From positions 59,241,467 to 59,305,466 of the forward strand of contig NC_091134.1 of assembly GCF_041381155.1 (NCBI RefSeq): 64,000 nucleotides of DNA, given 5' to 3'. Positions 36,901-50,600 of the stretch are shown one piece after another. Position 1 is the first letter of the stretch; every line of letters starts with the position of its first letter. A program made the position numbers and the translations under genes. Origin of the DNA: Argopecten irradians (lineage: Eukaryota > Mollusca > Bivalvia > Pectinida > Pectinidae). Under the pieces are notes generated by a model, which saw only the letters and a list, made by a program, of their open reading frames with translations, ran no database searches and was not told the DNA's origin.

Positions 36901-39900
36901 AGAAAGACTCTCTGAGCTTAAATATTCGGCTCGTTTGCACGGATTTCAAAACGTTTCTTTATAGCAGTTTTATTTTTTGAAGACTTTATTCGGCTGTAGG
37001 ACTAAACTAGATTAAACCAAGAACATTGAAAACGCAGGAAGTAATCGTGAAAGAGGGCATGTCAAGAATTTTCAAAAATCACAAAACAAATTGCCAACTT
37101 GTATAGTTAAACTTAAGCAGTAATGGTATACATAGCAAGTACTTTGTAGGCAGTGGGTGGTTTACACACGATCCGGATGAGATCAGCACGAAGTTTGGTG
37201 GCCAATGGAAAACAACAGATTTCAAGGCTGGAGACGCCATCCTGTTTACCATGAGGTGGGGTGTAATCTAGTATATACTCTTTATTATAGCAATGATCTC
37301 ATGCATGCGCACTTTTAATAACAAAAGCTATCATTTCTAGTCTAGTATTGTTCAATTCTAATTCTTAACTAATGGGTTGGTCGTGCATTATTAATCATAC
37401 ACTAGAATAGTTTAGTTTGATAACTAAGCTTTTGTCCATTGGCATCACTGATCAGTCCTAGAATGATAAAACAGTTGCCACTGCTTATAATTTAACTTGT
37501 TAATGGCTTGTACAGTACGTTTTTCTTTAACCAACTTACAAAATGCATATATTGACTGAAAAAGAAAGCTTTTCAGATTTTGTTAATGCTATTTCTTTTT
37601 TATAGGACTGTTCACATGTCAACCTCCAACTTAACAGATTTCATGCGAATTAGTTGTGATACGCGGTGAGTAAACACTTTTTATCTTCAAATTATGAGCT
37701 GTATTTATAGTGCAAAATGTAATTCAATCAGTTGGAAACCATTAATTACAAAGACTTTAAAGAGACAATTCAGTCTAAGAGTACATTAAAATTTGCACAC
37801 ATTTCGGAAACAAATCAGTTCTAATAGAAATTAGATTAGTTGGTTTTATTTTGATATGCCAGAAATGTCAACTGTAGTGAAATGTTGAAGCTCGCTTACT
37901 GTCCGCCATTATACATAGTGGTCGGGTGTCTTGTATGCCAAACCCTGGGCCTTGCCAGTATAGTAAAGAATTTTTTGTCTAAAACTACTCAAATTGTTCT
38001 TACAGTAGTGTGTTTACCTTATTAGATGCATGTTTTTGTCTAAAAATAATTTCATCAACTTCTCAATGGTTATGTATTGCATTTGTTTAACGTGCGTGAC
38101 TTTGGCTTGGGTATTGGTACAACGTACATGTTGTACCCGCTAATCGCATTGATCAACGATTTGGAATTTCAACGGTATCAATTAAAATACTTAACAATGT
38201 CGTGATATTTGTCAATAGTTCTTGTTAAATGTTTCATAAGGAATATAGAACAAAACATTTATGTCATATTTTTAGCCCACCATCATCAGATGGTGGGTTA
38301 TTCAAATCGCTTTTCGTCCGTGGTCCGTCGTCGTCCGTCCGTCCGTCCGTCTGTTAACAATTCTTGTTACCGCTATTTCTCAGAAAGTGCTGAAGGGATC
38401 TTTCTCAAATTTCATCTGTAGGTTCCCCTAGGGCCCTAGTTGTGCATATTACATTTAAGGACCAATCGGTCAACAAAATGGCCGACAGGCAGCCATCTTG
38501 GATTTTGATAGTTAAAAATTGTTACCACTATTTCTCACAAAGCGCTGAAGGGATCTTTCTCAAATTTCATATACAGGTTCCCCTAGGACCCTAGTTGTGC
38601 ATATTCCATTTTGGGACCAATCGGTCAACAAGATGGCCAATAGGCTGCAATCTTGGATTTTGATAGTTTTAGTTTGTTACCGCTATTTCTCAGAAAGTGC
38701 TGAAGAGATTCTTCTCAAATTTCACATGTAGGTTCCCCTAGGACCCTAGTTATGCATATTGCATTTTGGTACCAATCGGTGAACAAGATGGCCGACCCGG
38801 CAGCCATCTTGGATTTTGACAATTGAAGTTTGTTAACGCTATATCTCAGAAAGTGCTGAAGGGATCTATCTTCAATTGCATGTGCAGGTTCCCCTAGGGG
38901 TCTTGTTGTGCATATTGCATTTTCGGACTGATCGATGGACAAGATGGCCGACAGGACGCTATCTTGGATTTTGATAGTTGAAGCTTGTTATCACTATTTC
39001 TCAGAAAGTACTGAAGGGATCTGTCTCAAATTTCACGTGCAGGTTCCCCTAGGTCCCTGGTTATGCATATTGCATCTTGGTACCGATCAGTGAACAAGAT
39101 GGCCGACAGGACGTCATCTTGGATTTGGACAATTGAAGTTTGTTACCGCTGTTTGTCAGAAAGTACTGAAGTGATCTATCTCAAATTTTATATGTAAGTT
39201 CCCCTAGGACCTTATTTATTCATATTGCATTTTGGGACTGATCAATCAAAAAGATGGCAGACAGGTAGCCATCTTGGATTTTGATAATTGAAGTTTGTTT
39301 CTCAGAAAGTACTCAAAAGATCTTTCTCAAATTTCATATGTAGTAATAGGCTATAACGGAAACGTTTGAAAAGCAGAGAAAAGATCCCTCTTTCGTTTGT
39401 CAGACATAGATCATTATTTGGTGGGCACCAAGATCCCTCTGGTATCTCTTGTTCTTCGTGGTTATGTAACAGAATTAGCCTAACTGAATTGCCCTTTTAA
39501 AATCAAAATTTATCGCATGGTATTTGAGATGAAACAAGATATGATACCGTTTAGTGTTTTGTTGAAGATCTCACTATCATATTATCGGTATTATACTTCT
39601 GTATGTCACATATAGGATAAAAGTAAACTCAAAAATTCCACTAAAAGACATTCACGGCAATGAATTGACCGGTCGCATGCTATCAATCAAACCGCACGTG
39701 ACTTTGCAGTTGTATTGAATATGCTGCAATGTTCGCTCCGACACTGAATGGCAACACGTGCGTGTGCGAGCACGAGGCGTGGCTTCATACCACCTGGCGA
39801 TCGGTCAAATTGCTCCAGATACATTTATCCAATTACTTGTGTATATCAAAAGAATTAAGTCAAACCAATTTTGAGGCAGTTTTTAGCCCACCATTATTAG

Positions 39901-41066
39901 ATGGCTATTCAAATCGCTTTTAGTCCGTCGTCCGTCCTTCCGTTAACAATTCTTGTTATCGCTATTTCTCAAAAAGTACTGAAGGGATTATTCTCAAATT
40001 TCATATGTAGGTTCCCCTAGGGCCTTAGTTGGGCATATTGCGTTTTGGGACTGATCGGACGACAAGATGGCCGCTAGGCAGCCATCTTGGGTTTTGATAG
40101 TTAAAGTTTGTTATCGCTATTTCTCAGAAAGTACTGAAGGGATCTTTCCCAAACTTCATATGTAGGTTCACCTAGGGCCCTAGTTGTGCATATTGCGTTT
40201 TGGGACCGATCAGTCAACAAGATGGCCGACAGGCAGCCATCTTTGATTTTGATTGTTAAAGTTTTTTATCGCTATTTCTCAGAAAGTACTTAAGGAATCT
40301 TTCTCAAATTTCATATGTAGGCTCCCCTAGGGTCCTTGTTGTGCATATTGTGTTTTGGGACTTATCGGTCAACAAGATGGCCGCCAGGCAGCCATCTTTG
40401 ATTTTGATAGTTAAAGTTTGTAATCGCTATTTCTCAGAAAGTGCTGAAGGGATCTGTCTCAAATTTAATATGTAGGTTCCTTAGTTGTGCATATTGCATT
40501 TTGTAACTGATCGGTCAACAAGATGGCTGAACGGCCGTCATCTTGGATTTTGATAGTTACCGCTATTTCTCAGAAATTACTGAAGGGATCTCTCTCAAAT
40601 TCCATACCTAGGTTCCCCTCGGACCCTAGTTGAGCATAATGCCTTTTGGGACTAATCGGTCAACCGGCCGCCATCTTGGATTTCAGTGTTGAAGTTTGTT
40701 ACCACTATTTATAAAGTACTGAAGCGATCTGTCTCAAATTCAATGTACCAGTAGTGTGTTTGAAAACGTTTGAAAAGCAGCTCTTTCCATTGTCAGACAT
40801 AGATCATTCTTTGGTGGGCACCAAGATCCCTCTGGAATCTCTTGTTTTCTATTAGCTACTAAACCTGGTTGCCTCTGTCTGAAATGTCATTTTATTTTCA
40901 ACACGATTTCTGTTTCAGATGGCAACCCGCATGTGAACAGGTAGACAAGAGGTTCATGGGTCATTTTAATACTGAAAACGAGTCTCAGTATGGCTTGTAT
41001 GCAGACAGTAGGACAGTATCAAATTCAGTAACCATGGAAGCATTACGGAACAAATGGGGAATATAA
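33961..41066 (+). CDS. Phytanoyl-CoA dioxygenase (PhyH) family Fe(II)/2-oxoglutarate oxygenase
   Basis: Nine coding exons: 33961-34100, 34384-34546, 34673-34730, 35575-35638, 36079-36234, 36604-36662, 37150-37255, 37606-37665, 40919-41066. All phases agree and give 317 residues, normal for the family. The 2-His-1-carboxylate iron site is visible as GAHVDN (His153, Asp155) and TVHMSTSNL (His252). The 2-oxoglutarate-binding Arg is probably Arg263 in FMRIS. YLFIRGF near residue 48 and LVTLWTPFGDVNVEMGTLCMCEGSH are typical of the double-stranded beta-helix core. No clear peroxisomal targeting signal (the C-terminus is KWGI) or signal peptide is seen. The substrate cannot be deduced; it is not a clear orthologue of human PHYH or PHYHD1. 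The first in-frame ATG after an acceptor is used, so the 5' UTR is spliced. The last intron (3.25 kb) holds two repeat elements. Confidence 0.9.
38272..39452 (-). mobile_element. Helitron-like element, family C, copy 1
   Basis: Read on the minus strand it starts at 39452 with ACAAGAGATACCAGAGGGATC (hairpin with AGAGG loop), then GGTGCCCACCA. It ends at 38272 with a hairpin CCCACCATC/GATGGTGGG followed by CTAAAA. The 5' motif GCCCACCA is the inverted copy of the 3' arm TGGTGGGC. The interior has a CCGTCCGTCCGTC run and about seven ~157-bp units containing GCCATCTTGGATTTTGATAG and CTATTTCTCAGAAAGT. No transposase is encoded. It lies in the last intron of the PhyH-family gene. Confidence 0.6.
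39882..40845 (-). mobile_element. Helitron-like element, family C, copy 2
   Basis: This has the same organisation and orientation as the copy at 38272-39452. The 5' end (40845) reads ACAAGAGATTCCAGAGGGATC and then GGTGCCCACCA. The 3' end (39882) is TAGCCCACCATTATTAGATGG, with a partly lost hairpin arm. Internal ~157-bp units are degenerate and about six in number. Both copies lie in one intron, 430 bp apart. Confidence 0.58.
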
Positions 41067-41189
41067 GATGTAATTAAAGACTACGTTGTGTATATTATAA
41101 TGGAAATATCAAACTATTCTCATTCATCAGATAAGTTCGGTCCAAAATTTTATAACAAAGAAATCAAATATGTGTCGTTCATTTTTATA

Positions 41190-41211
41190 TTTATTTCAAA
41201 TGCTTAATAAA
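41190..41211. terminator. Overlapping candidate polyadenylation signals of convergent genes
   Basis: AATAAA on the plus strand at 41206-41211 is 140 bp past the PhyH-family stop. TTTATT at 41190-41195 is AATAAA on the minus strand, ~470 bp past the NUDC stop. The two genes are tail to tail and their 3' UTRs could overlap. Use of these signals is inferred. Confidence 0.4.
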
Positions 41212-41661
41212 TGAAATCATATCAATGCAAAAAAGTGATGCTTGGTTTACTTTACCAATGTATACTTAACAATCAGAAAATGAATCTGGTATGATTTAAA
41301 GTGTACACAAAACAATTACTTCTCGAAATGTACATCGTTTAGGAGAAACTCTTCATAAGAAATAATTTTGCTGGGGCTATAATCAGAACACCAGTTCATT
41401 CTCACTCCAATTTTCCTTACAGGTACTAGTATCCTAGGTTTAGTGTTGTAAATTAAAGTTATCAATTAAATGAAGATCAACAAGCTGCAGTTTTATCTTC
41501 ACATTAAATTAAATGATAAAGTTTATGATATAAACAACAGGGTTTTAAGTCCACAGTAACATATTTTGCCATGTGTCCAATTACGCTTTGGTAACATTAT
41601 CATAGCCCCTGTACACAATGTTTGTTCTCCTGGAAATGTGCTGCCTGTCTGTCGGAAATTA

Positions 41662-44600
41662 TCAGTTGAATTTACACTTGGAAAAGTCCATTTCCGGATG
41701 TTGTGACATAAATCTGCAACGAAATAGAAATAGATTTGATCATACTTTTGAATACAAAGGATACATGACCAGCATAACAATCAAATGTATGTTAGAGAAC
41801 AATTTGTTAATAAAATGTTCATAAAGATACTTTTTAAAGCAACGTATATTTATTACAAGGACAATTACTTGATGTAAGACTTTCAAAACAAGATTTCAAC
41901 AAAACATAACATACAAACTCATATACATTAGTATGCTATTGTACTAACTACTGTAAATAAGACACTCCAATACACCTAATGTAAATAATGATAAACTTAC
42001 TTTTTCATGATGTCCGCCTTCTTCTGTTCCTCTGACGTTGGAAGTCCCATCTCTTTCTGTCTTTGATCGTACATCATTTTCTCCACTAGGGATCTAGTGT
42101 CTCCGTCAAGATCAGACAACTATAAAAGATTTTAAACTTGTAAATAAACCATTTTTTCATCGATATTCATGGAAAGAATTAATATGGTAAGTTTAAATAT
42201 AAAAGAACAAGAATTCCACGGAAGTGAATGTGTCGTCTGCATAGCCATTTAAAACATCAAAAACTAGAAATATGTCTGTTAGACATTCAGTGCTCGCTAA
42301 ATACTTCTATCCGTAATTTCCAGTATGAAATCATCCTCGGCAACTGGGCCTTTTTCTTCGGAACAACCGCTTCGGCCGTTTGTAAAAGTCATTATTTCAA
42401 GTATAAATCCTGACGGACCTGTAGTTTATGATACAGGCCTGTGAGGGGTTTGACAAGAATTGCCTGAAAACAATATAAAATCACCAGGTCCGTCTTTAAT
42501 TCATAAATGAACAACTAGGTCCAACCTGTCAAACTGTATAATCGAAAACGGCCCAGGTGTATATATAGCACTTTCGCTCATTATCCTGGAGACTATTGCA
42601 AGGAGATGGTTTACGCCCTCTGTTTATTGTAATAAATACTTCCCTTTACTTCACCAGAACTTTAAATGTGAAATTACTTTGAACTTTGTTACATAGTATT
42701 GTGTTTATTATCATATTGACTTACCTGTGCCATGCTTGAACGCCTTTATGGAGTACATTAGATCTAGAACTCAGACTGATATTTTATAATGTGTTCTTTT
42801 TTTTCTATTCTGTTCCTCTTACGCATGGCTGTGTAATTTTAGAAATATTTATTAAACTGCAGCAAATGCAGTCTGTGGTCACAGGGTAAGTAAGTGACAG
42901 TGTAACGTACACCTAGGACCAAGGATAATGTGAAATAAATTAAATATGTGGCCGGTACTAAAAGTCCTCCGTTTAGTCACTTTTAGTGACTATATAAACC
43001 TGATTGGCATTGTATTGTTCCGGAAGTTTCCGAAGTCAATCAGATGCTTAGAATATCATGACCAATGCAAGAGTTTTTATGTTACGCCGCTTTAAGTTTA
43101 CACAAAACAAATGCGTTAAGCACTGTGTAATGTCACTGTTGTTAATTTATAGTAGATTGTTGCTGACAAGTATATCTTTGTATATGTTTTGAAAGTTTGG
43201 TGTCACTAAATCATGGCGAAATCTAACGGTATAAGACACTGACTTCCGGTATCTCGTGCGCAGTTGGAATCTGCTCATAACGGATGGACACAGACTCTAC
43301 ACACGACAAGGAAAATAATAGTGCGAGTACGCTTGCACTAAAAAACAGTTATTTACAGTTGAAAATATTGTTAATACTAAGTTAAGTTATTAACTCTAGC
43401 AAATATTGATGGATTTTGACCAGTATCTAACCCATCTGAGATCTCATTGATATAAAGCAATATACATAATTTGGTTGAAATCGGATAATGAATACAAAAC
43501 TTATTGAGCAGAAACCAAGAAATTATCTGTTTTGATGATTTTAAAGTCCCGTAACTCTTGTAAATATTAACCGATTTTGACCAGTATCAAACCAATTCGA
43601 AATCTCATTGATACCAATTTTTTTTTAAATTGGACAGTAATAACAAAGTTATCGAGCGGAAATAATGAATTTATCTATTTTGACGATTTTATGTCTCGTA
43701 ACTCTCGCAAATATTGACACATTTTGACCAGTATTTAACCCATCCAAGATATCATTAATATGTAAAGTATGTAAAGTAAAATACTTGAGTTTGACCGGTA
43801 TCAAACTCATCCGAGATATAAAGCAATATACCAAATTTGGTTGAAATCTGACAATAAGTTATCACACAGAGACCGTGAAGATGAGGTTCTGACATAACAT
43901 CCAAACATTAAGATGGTAATACTTTGAGACATTAAAATAAGCAACATCACAATGGAGCATACCTTTGAGTTTTCTGGTGAAACTTTCTTGGTGTTGATTT
44001 CTGGATCTGTTGTGACAATACGACTCCACCATTCCATTTTGTTAATCTAAAGTGTAATAATATCTTCCATTAGAAAAAAAAAAAACAAAAAAAACTAAAA
44101 ACTGTACTCAAGCCACAAATATGATCAAATAATGAAAAAATATATATTGGGTAAAGAGAAAATGTAAGGAGATAACTCTACAGCTTTGTTTGCATGGTAT
44201 GTATACAATTGCATTTTATGTAAATTCTAATGATAAAAGTAGCCAACAGAAGAAATATACTCAGAGACAGATTTTATGTGACTAGAGTTTTTGAGGTTGG
44301 AAAAAGATCCGAACGTCCAATAATATTTTCAAGATATGACAAGAGTTGTCAGAGCATTCCTATGTCACCTCCAGTAGTCTTTTATGTCATCAGCAAAATT
44401 GACACTTGACACGTTAAGAGCATCCTAAGCTTAAATCAGTGGCCTAACGATACTATGTCAAAAATTACAATCTGAATAGTTTGGTGAAAAGTTAACACAA
44501 ATATAGGAAAAAATCAAACCATTTTTTTCATTTGTAAATTTTAATGTTTGATCAGAAAATATCTTCCATGTAAAATTTCAAACCCTTTATCATTTGTTAC

Positions 44601-47600
44601 TGAAAAACTTTGACGTGACAACTAGTAATGAATATAGAAGCAAGGGTGATAATAGTCCTGTCTCATTGGCAGGCAAGTACACTAGCAATTTGACAGGGAC
44701 AAAGACTCCACACGTATATAACACTTTAAATAGGGACAAAGACTCTACACACCTATATATATATATAACACTGTAAACAGGGACAAAGACTCTTCACACG
44801 TATATATATATAACACTGTAAACGGTACAACACTTACTTTTTCTATGTTGACAATGAGTTCTTTCCTGTCCTCGATACACCATGTTGATTCTTCTACCTT
44901 GATGTCATTGTAAGTCTCGCCATCAATCACTGGTGGGTGTCCCTTTAGGCCTACCTTGATATGCTGCAACAAGTATAGATATGGATTTACCGTAAGATTT
45001 ATCATTACTTTACCAGCAGATTTTTACAAATGCTTTTGTGATACTCCTTTATTTTCAATCTCTAACATGGTGAAGTTTTCTTGGTTTTTATTGTATTTTC
45101 CGCTTGTTATAAATTCGGGATGTGATTTTGTATACAAGGTAGCCTTAGACATCAATGGTTACAAAGCAATATGAAATTGGAGCTGGACGGGACTGGGCAA
45201 GGGTGGGATGGGGCATGACAGAACTAAGTAATACTATAGCATGGCGAGGGCATATCACACGTTTGCTTTATTTAACTTCTAGATTATTTATTAGTAATTA
45301 AGTAATTCAAATGACATGATACATTTGATGTCTAAACCTAAATACATTATGTATGTGTATACATAGGGATGTTTCAAGGCTAAATGGTCTATTATATTAC
45401 CACATTAAATAATATATTTCGTAAAATTTCATATAAGCAGTTTTTCAAAGATTTGATAATTAACACCTACATTCAACCAGGGAATAATCATTTTAAAATA
45501 CTCACCCTTTTGTCAATCTGTACCACCATATCTTTTCCTTTCAAGGGGAATGAAACATTAAATGGCACTCTCAACTGTAACCAAAAAGCAATGTTTAGTT
45601 ATTGTAATGCCAGATCAACTGTAACCAAAAACCAATGTTTAGTTATTGTAATGCCAGATCAACTGTAACCAAAAACCAATGTTTAGTTATTGTAATGCCA
45701 AATCAACTGTAACCAAAAACCAATGTTTAGTTATTGTAATGCCACATAAAATTATTGTTAGTCATTTTAATATTATCAAAAGTCAATACCAGTATTCAAA
45801 TCTCATTTTTTTCAAATACAGTAAAAATTAAAGTACCCTGTACATATTCTTAGTGATGTTTCAATTATCTATTTTTGACTTGTTTGAAGCATGTAAAGTA
45901 CATGTATCTGGGGAGCAACCCTCAAGGAAGGGTAACGAAATTGTTTGGATTATTCTATTACTGCAAAAAGATTCAAAACTTTGACCAACTGAATCATCTT
46001 TAAACAAAATAGCTGACAGAAAAAATTACCAATGATTACATTCTACATAAATTGCAATTTAATCAAAAAGTGTAATCTTAACTGAAAATCGTTTAACATT
46101 GATTATGTATTCCCATGCCTGTTATATCTTAAGCCTACCTCAACTTCCTCCAGAGTCTGGGTCCACTTGTAGTTCTCCATGTCCGCCCCATTTCCTGTAT
46201 TGGGCTTTAACTTTCCCTTGTCTTTTTCATCTTCTTCTTCATCATCAGACTGCAGTTATTCAACAAATGTCACTGATATTATTATGAATCTCTGGTGTAG
46301 TATATTGATAAGCATATTTTAAACAAATTCCCTTCAAAATAAGCATGGTAGAGTCAAATCTTCAGCTTTAAATTATAAGCCTACACAGTTCTATCCATTT
46401 AAACATTTAGTTTTAGAATCATATTCAGTCTAAAAATTCTCACTTATTTTATGTGAAAGACAAACTGTTATTTGATTTGATCTGATTTTCTTACTTCTGG
46501 AAATGTGAAGATATTTCTATTTCCTACTTTATGAATTTAAAGATGGTTAAGCAACAATGTAAGAGGTTTTACACATGATCACCTTGCTTCCATTTTCTGC
46601 ATTTGGTTTTTCTTCTGTTGGTGTTGGTTTTTTGCCAGATTTTTCCTAAAAAGAATATTCATATAATATAAATGATCAAAAGACATACAAATTTCAATTT
46701 TTGGCTACACTTTGAACTGGAGATATTGCATCCTTTACAACTCTTCATTTCAAAAAAATATTTTGACACAAGTCATAATAAATAAATAATGTATGAGTTT
46801 ATAGTAATAGAGTAACGTAATACTTAGTCAGCCATTCAAACATTACAATAGAGGAATCTGTCACATGCTTTTATTTAGAATGTCTTTCAAAACATATACC
46901 AATGATTTAGAAAATAAAAATAAGTTGTCCAAATATTCTCTTATTATATTTCGGGTACAACAGTCATGTGATTTTAAGATGATGAAATCCCAGAAGATAA
47001 CCTAAAATGTTCAGAGGGAAACTAAGAATACAAATATATTAATGTAGGATAAAAAGTTATACCATATCAATTTCATCCTGAAGTTGTTGTGCCTCCTCGT
47101 CTGTCAGTTCCTTTATTTTGGGTTCTTCTTCCTTAGCTTTATTTTCTTGCGCTTTCTTCTCTGCTTCAGCTTTTTTCTTAGCAAGACGTTCTTTCCTTCG
47201 TATTTCTTCTTGTTCTCTTTCCTCTCTCAATTTTCGTTTTTCCTCTTCTGCATCTTTTTGGTACTTTTTGAACACACTCATGACAATCTAAAAGAGAAAA
47301 AAAAAATCAAAATTTGATGCACTTATAAATAGTGTACATTATTTTACCTCCTCTGCATAAATTTTAAGGCAGATATACCAGGTATTTCACAAGTTTTGTT
47401 ACCAATGATTATTTAAGCTCCAGTAAGCCCATTCTACAGTCAGGACCATTTAAGGAATGATTTGTTTAGGAGGTGGAGAAAAGCTGCTGTAACGGAGAAA
47501 AACACTGACCCACAGTCACCTCCTTGTCCATTTCAAATTTGCAACCCAGAGGGCTAGTGGTAATGTGTCAATACAGTTTATTTACTTTGCCACTGCATTC

Positions 47601-50600
47601 CCAACAATCAGACAAAACAGATGTCAATGCATATTCCTTCAGTACATACTGCCTTTAAAATTTGATGTTAAGTTTTATTTTCTGTACTTTTTAAATTTTT
47701 TTGTTCAGGACTATTACCTCTTCAGCTAATCCTTCCTTTCCACCTGTATAAAAGTCGGTTTTTCTTGAGAGAAAACTGAAAAGACAGTCCAGAATCTGAA
47801 AAAATATCAGAAAAATCAAAAGACAATATGTATGCATTCAACAGTGTATTTAGCTTATAATCTTATCTTTCTGTCTTTCATTTGTTTAAAAACGCATGCT
47901 TTCAACTGTCCAATAATCTGGCCAACCATTTCATTCTGTCGTGTAAAATTCAAGGAAACAGACCCTTGAACATTTTTTTGGGGTAATTTTATAGATTATT
48001 AAGGTTATGTTCATCAAACGAAACAGAAATGAATTTACCGGTAATGTTTTAAGTAAATGTCAAATATTCAACCTCTACATTAATTTAGATGAGACACTTG
48101 ATATTGTTCTTTCAGACATTACATTTAATGTATATACTAAGAAGCACATATTGGACCATATAATTACTTCGCTGATGGCGGCCTCGTTGAAAGTGTACAC
48201 ACTTGTAGAGAGGCATTGATGGTATTATAGATCTTGGTGGAGATAGGGGTTTTTCCCCCTCCTACACCGACTTTTGAGTTCCGGATACGCACGCACAGAT
48301 ATTATAGAGTTATTTACAAAAATTTAAAAGTATCACTATTAACAAAAAAATAAAATATCTATAAATTCCAGTCATAGGGACTGAAAATATGTATCATTTT
48401 AAAATATTGGTGTCAAATGAATTGAGGGTACCCTATGTGTATACGTACTAGTTAATAGATTTAGTTTCATAAAATTATGATCTATCTATAGGGTAGATTG
48501 ATACAATGATATATAATGGGGAACACTGATACAGGTGGCGGGGCAATCCCCAAACAACTTGTACTACTTAATGGTAAATGAGTATATATAAACCTGAGTA
48601 GACTGGCGATTAGAATTGGTCTATAGGCTGCATATGTGTTTAATAGAGTCTCTTTTGCAGTTTCCTTAGACCAAATCTATTTTAAAGTTACACTACCGGC
48701 CTCACTAAGGATGTTCACTTAGGACAAACTTGTTGTTGGTCTTCCAATATTTGTTTAGCTGAGTCTTAAAGCTGTTGATTGACTTGGCGTTGACTACCTC
48801 GTTTGGTAATGCATTCCAGTGGTTGACGACTCTATTGGAGAAGGCATTTTTTTGTTGTATTCAGCCTGACCTGTCTCTTGAACAGTTTGTGGGTACTTCC
48901 TCGGGTTGACTGGTATGGTCGACTACTAAACATTATGTCTGAGACTATTTTATCATGCTTATTAATAATCTTGTATAGTTGAATCAAATCACAACGTTTT
49001 CGTCTATACTTCAGTGTAGGGAGACCCAATGTTCTAAGTCTGTCTTCGTAGGACAAGTCTTTGATATTTTTAATCCTCTTAGTAGCTCTCCGTTGGACAT
49101 TTTCGATTTTGATGATATCTTTTTGTAGGAATGGTGACAAGATGGTAGTGGCATATTCTAAGTGCGGTCGTACCAGGGATTTGTAAAGAGTTCTGAATAT
49201 ATGTTGGTCCATGTATGTAAATGACTTAAAAATTACTCCCATGATACGATTTCCTTTTTGTGCTGCTATGTTAGCTTGTTCCGAGAAGTTCAGCTTCTCA
49301 TCTATGATCACACCTAGATCCTTTTCTGTTGAGACTTTCTGGATAGTTATGTTTGAGGATTCGTTCCGGATGTTGTATTGTGATGTTTTCTCGTTGTTAC
49401 CAATCTCCATATGTTTACATTTGGTAAGATTGAGAGTCATCAGCCAGTTCTCTGCCCACTTTACCATTTTATCTATGCTATTTTGTAGTTCTTGTCTGCT
49501 ACCCGGAGTAGATATTTGTTTGTAAAGTTTGGTGTCGTCAGCAAACATTTTAACGAGGCATGGCACAACTTCTGGAATATCATTTACATAGATCAGAAAC
49601 AGTACAGGTCCCAGAACACTTCCTTGGGGAACTCCACTTGTTACAGGTAGACTATGGGAACGTGTTCCGTTAACAATTACTCGTTGTTCCATGTCCGTGA
49701 GAAAATTTCTGATCCATTGGAGTACTCTCCCTTTAATACCATATTGTTCCAGTTTGTGTAGCAGTAAGCTGTGACATACCTTGTCAAACGCCTTGCTGAA
49801 GTCCAGGTATATCACATCGGTATTGTGCCCTTCATCCATTGATATTGTCCAGTCTTCCAGGCATTCCAGTAATTGAGTGGTGCATGAACGTCCCTGTCTG
49901 AAACCGTGTTGCTCTTTTGTGAATAGGTTGTTGGTATCCATATGTTTGACAATTTCGTCTCTCACTATTCTTTGTAAAATCTTGCTAGGTACTGAGGTCA
50001 GGCTGATTGGTCTGTAGTTACTTGGGTCTTTCCTTGAACCTTTTTTGAATATTGGGCAGACGTTGGCTTTTTTCCATGGGTCTGGGAGTGTCCCTTCTTG
50101 GATTGATTTGTTGAATATAATAGTTAGTACACTTTTTATTTCATTAACTGTTTTTGCCAGCAGCATTGGATGGATATTATCTGGACCTGGTGATTTGTTA
50201 GGGTTGATTTTATTGATGGCTTTTTCAACTTATGTGACAGTCACAGTAATCGTCTCAAGGGGTTCAGCATAATTTCTGGTTGAAAGGTGTGGTCTTTCTC
50301 TGATTCTTTCCTCTGCAGTAAACACACTGGCGAAGTATTTATTCATAGTGTTGGCTATTTCTTCGGAGGTCGATGTTAGCTCTCCTGATGGCATTGTAAC
50401 ATTTCCAATCGTTGTAGCTGTGTAAGTTTTAGTTCGAACATATTTCCAGAAAAGCTTCGGATTAGTTTTTATTTTGTCAGCCAGGTCTTTTTCGTAGCAG
50501 TATTTGGAATGCCTCAGAGTTTGTGTAGCTCGGTTCCTAGCCATTTTATATTCAGCAAAATTGTGAGCAGATTTACAATGTAGGTATTTGGTCCAGCATT

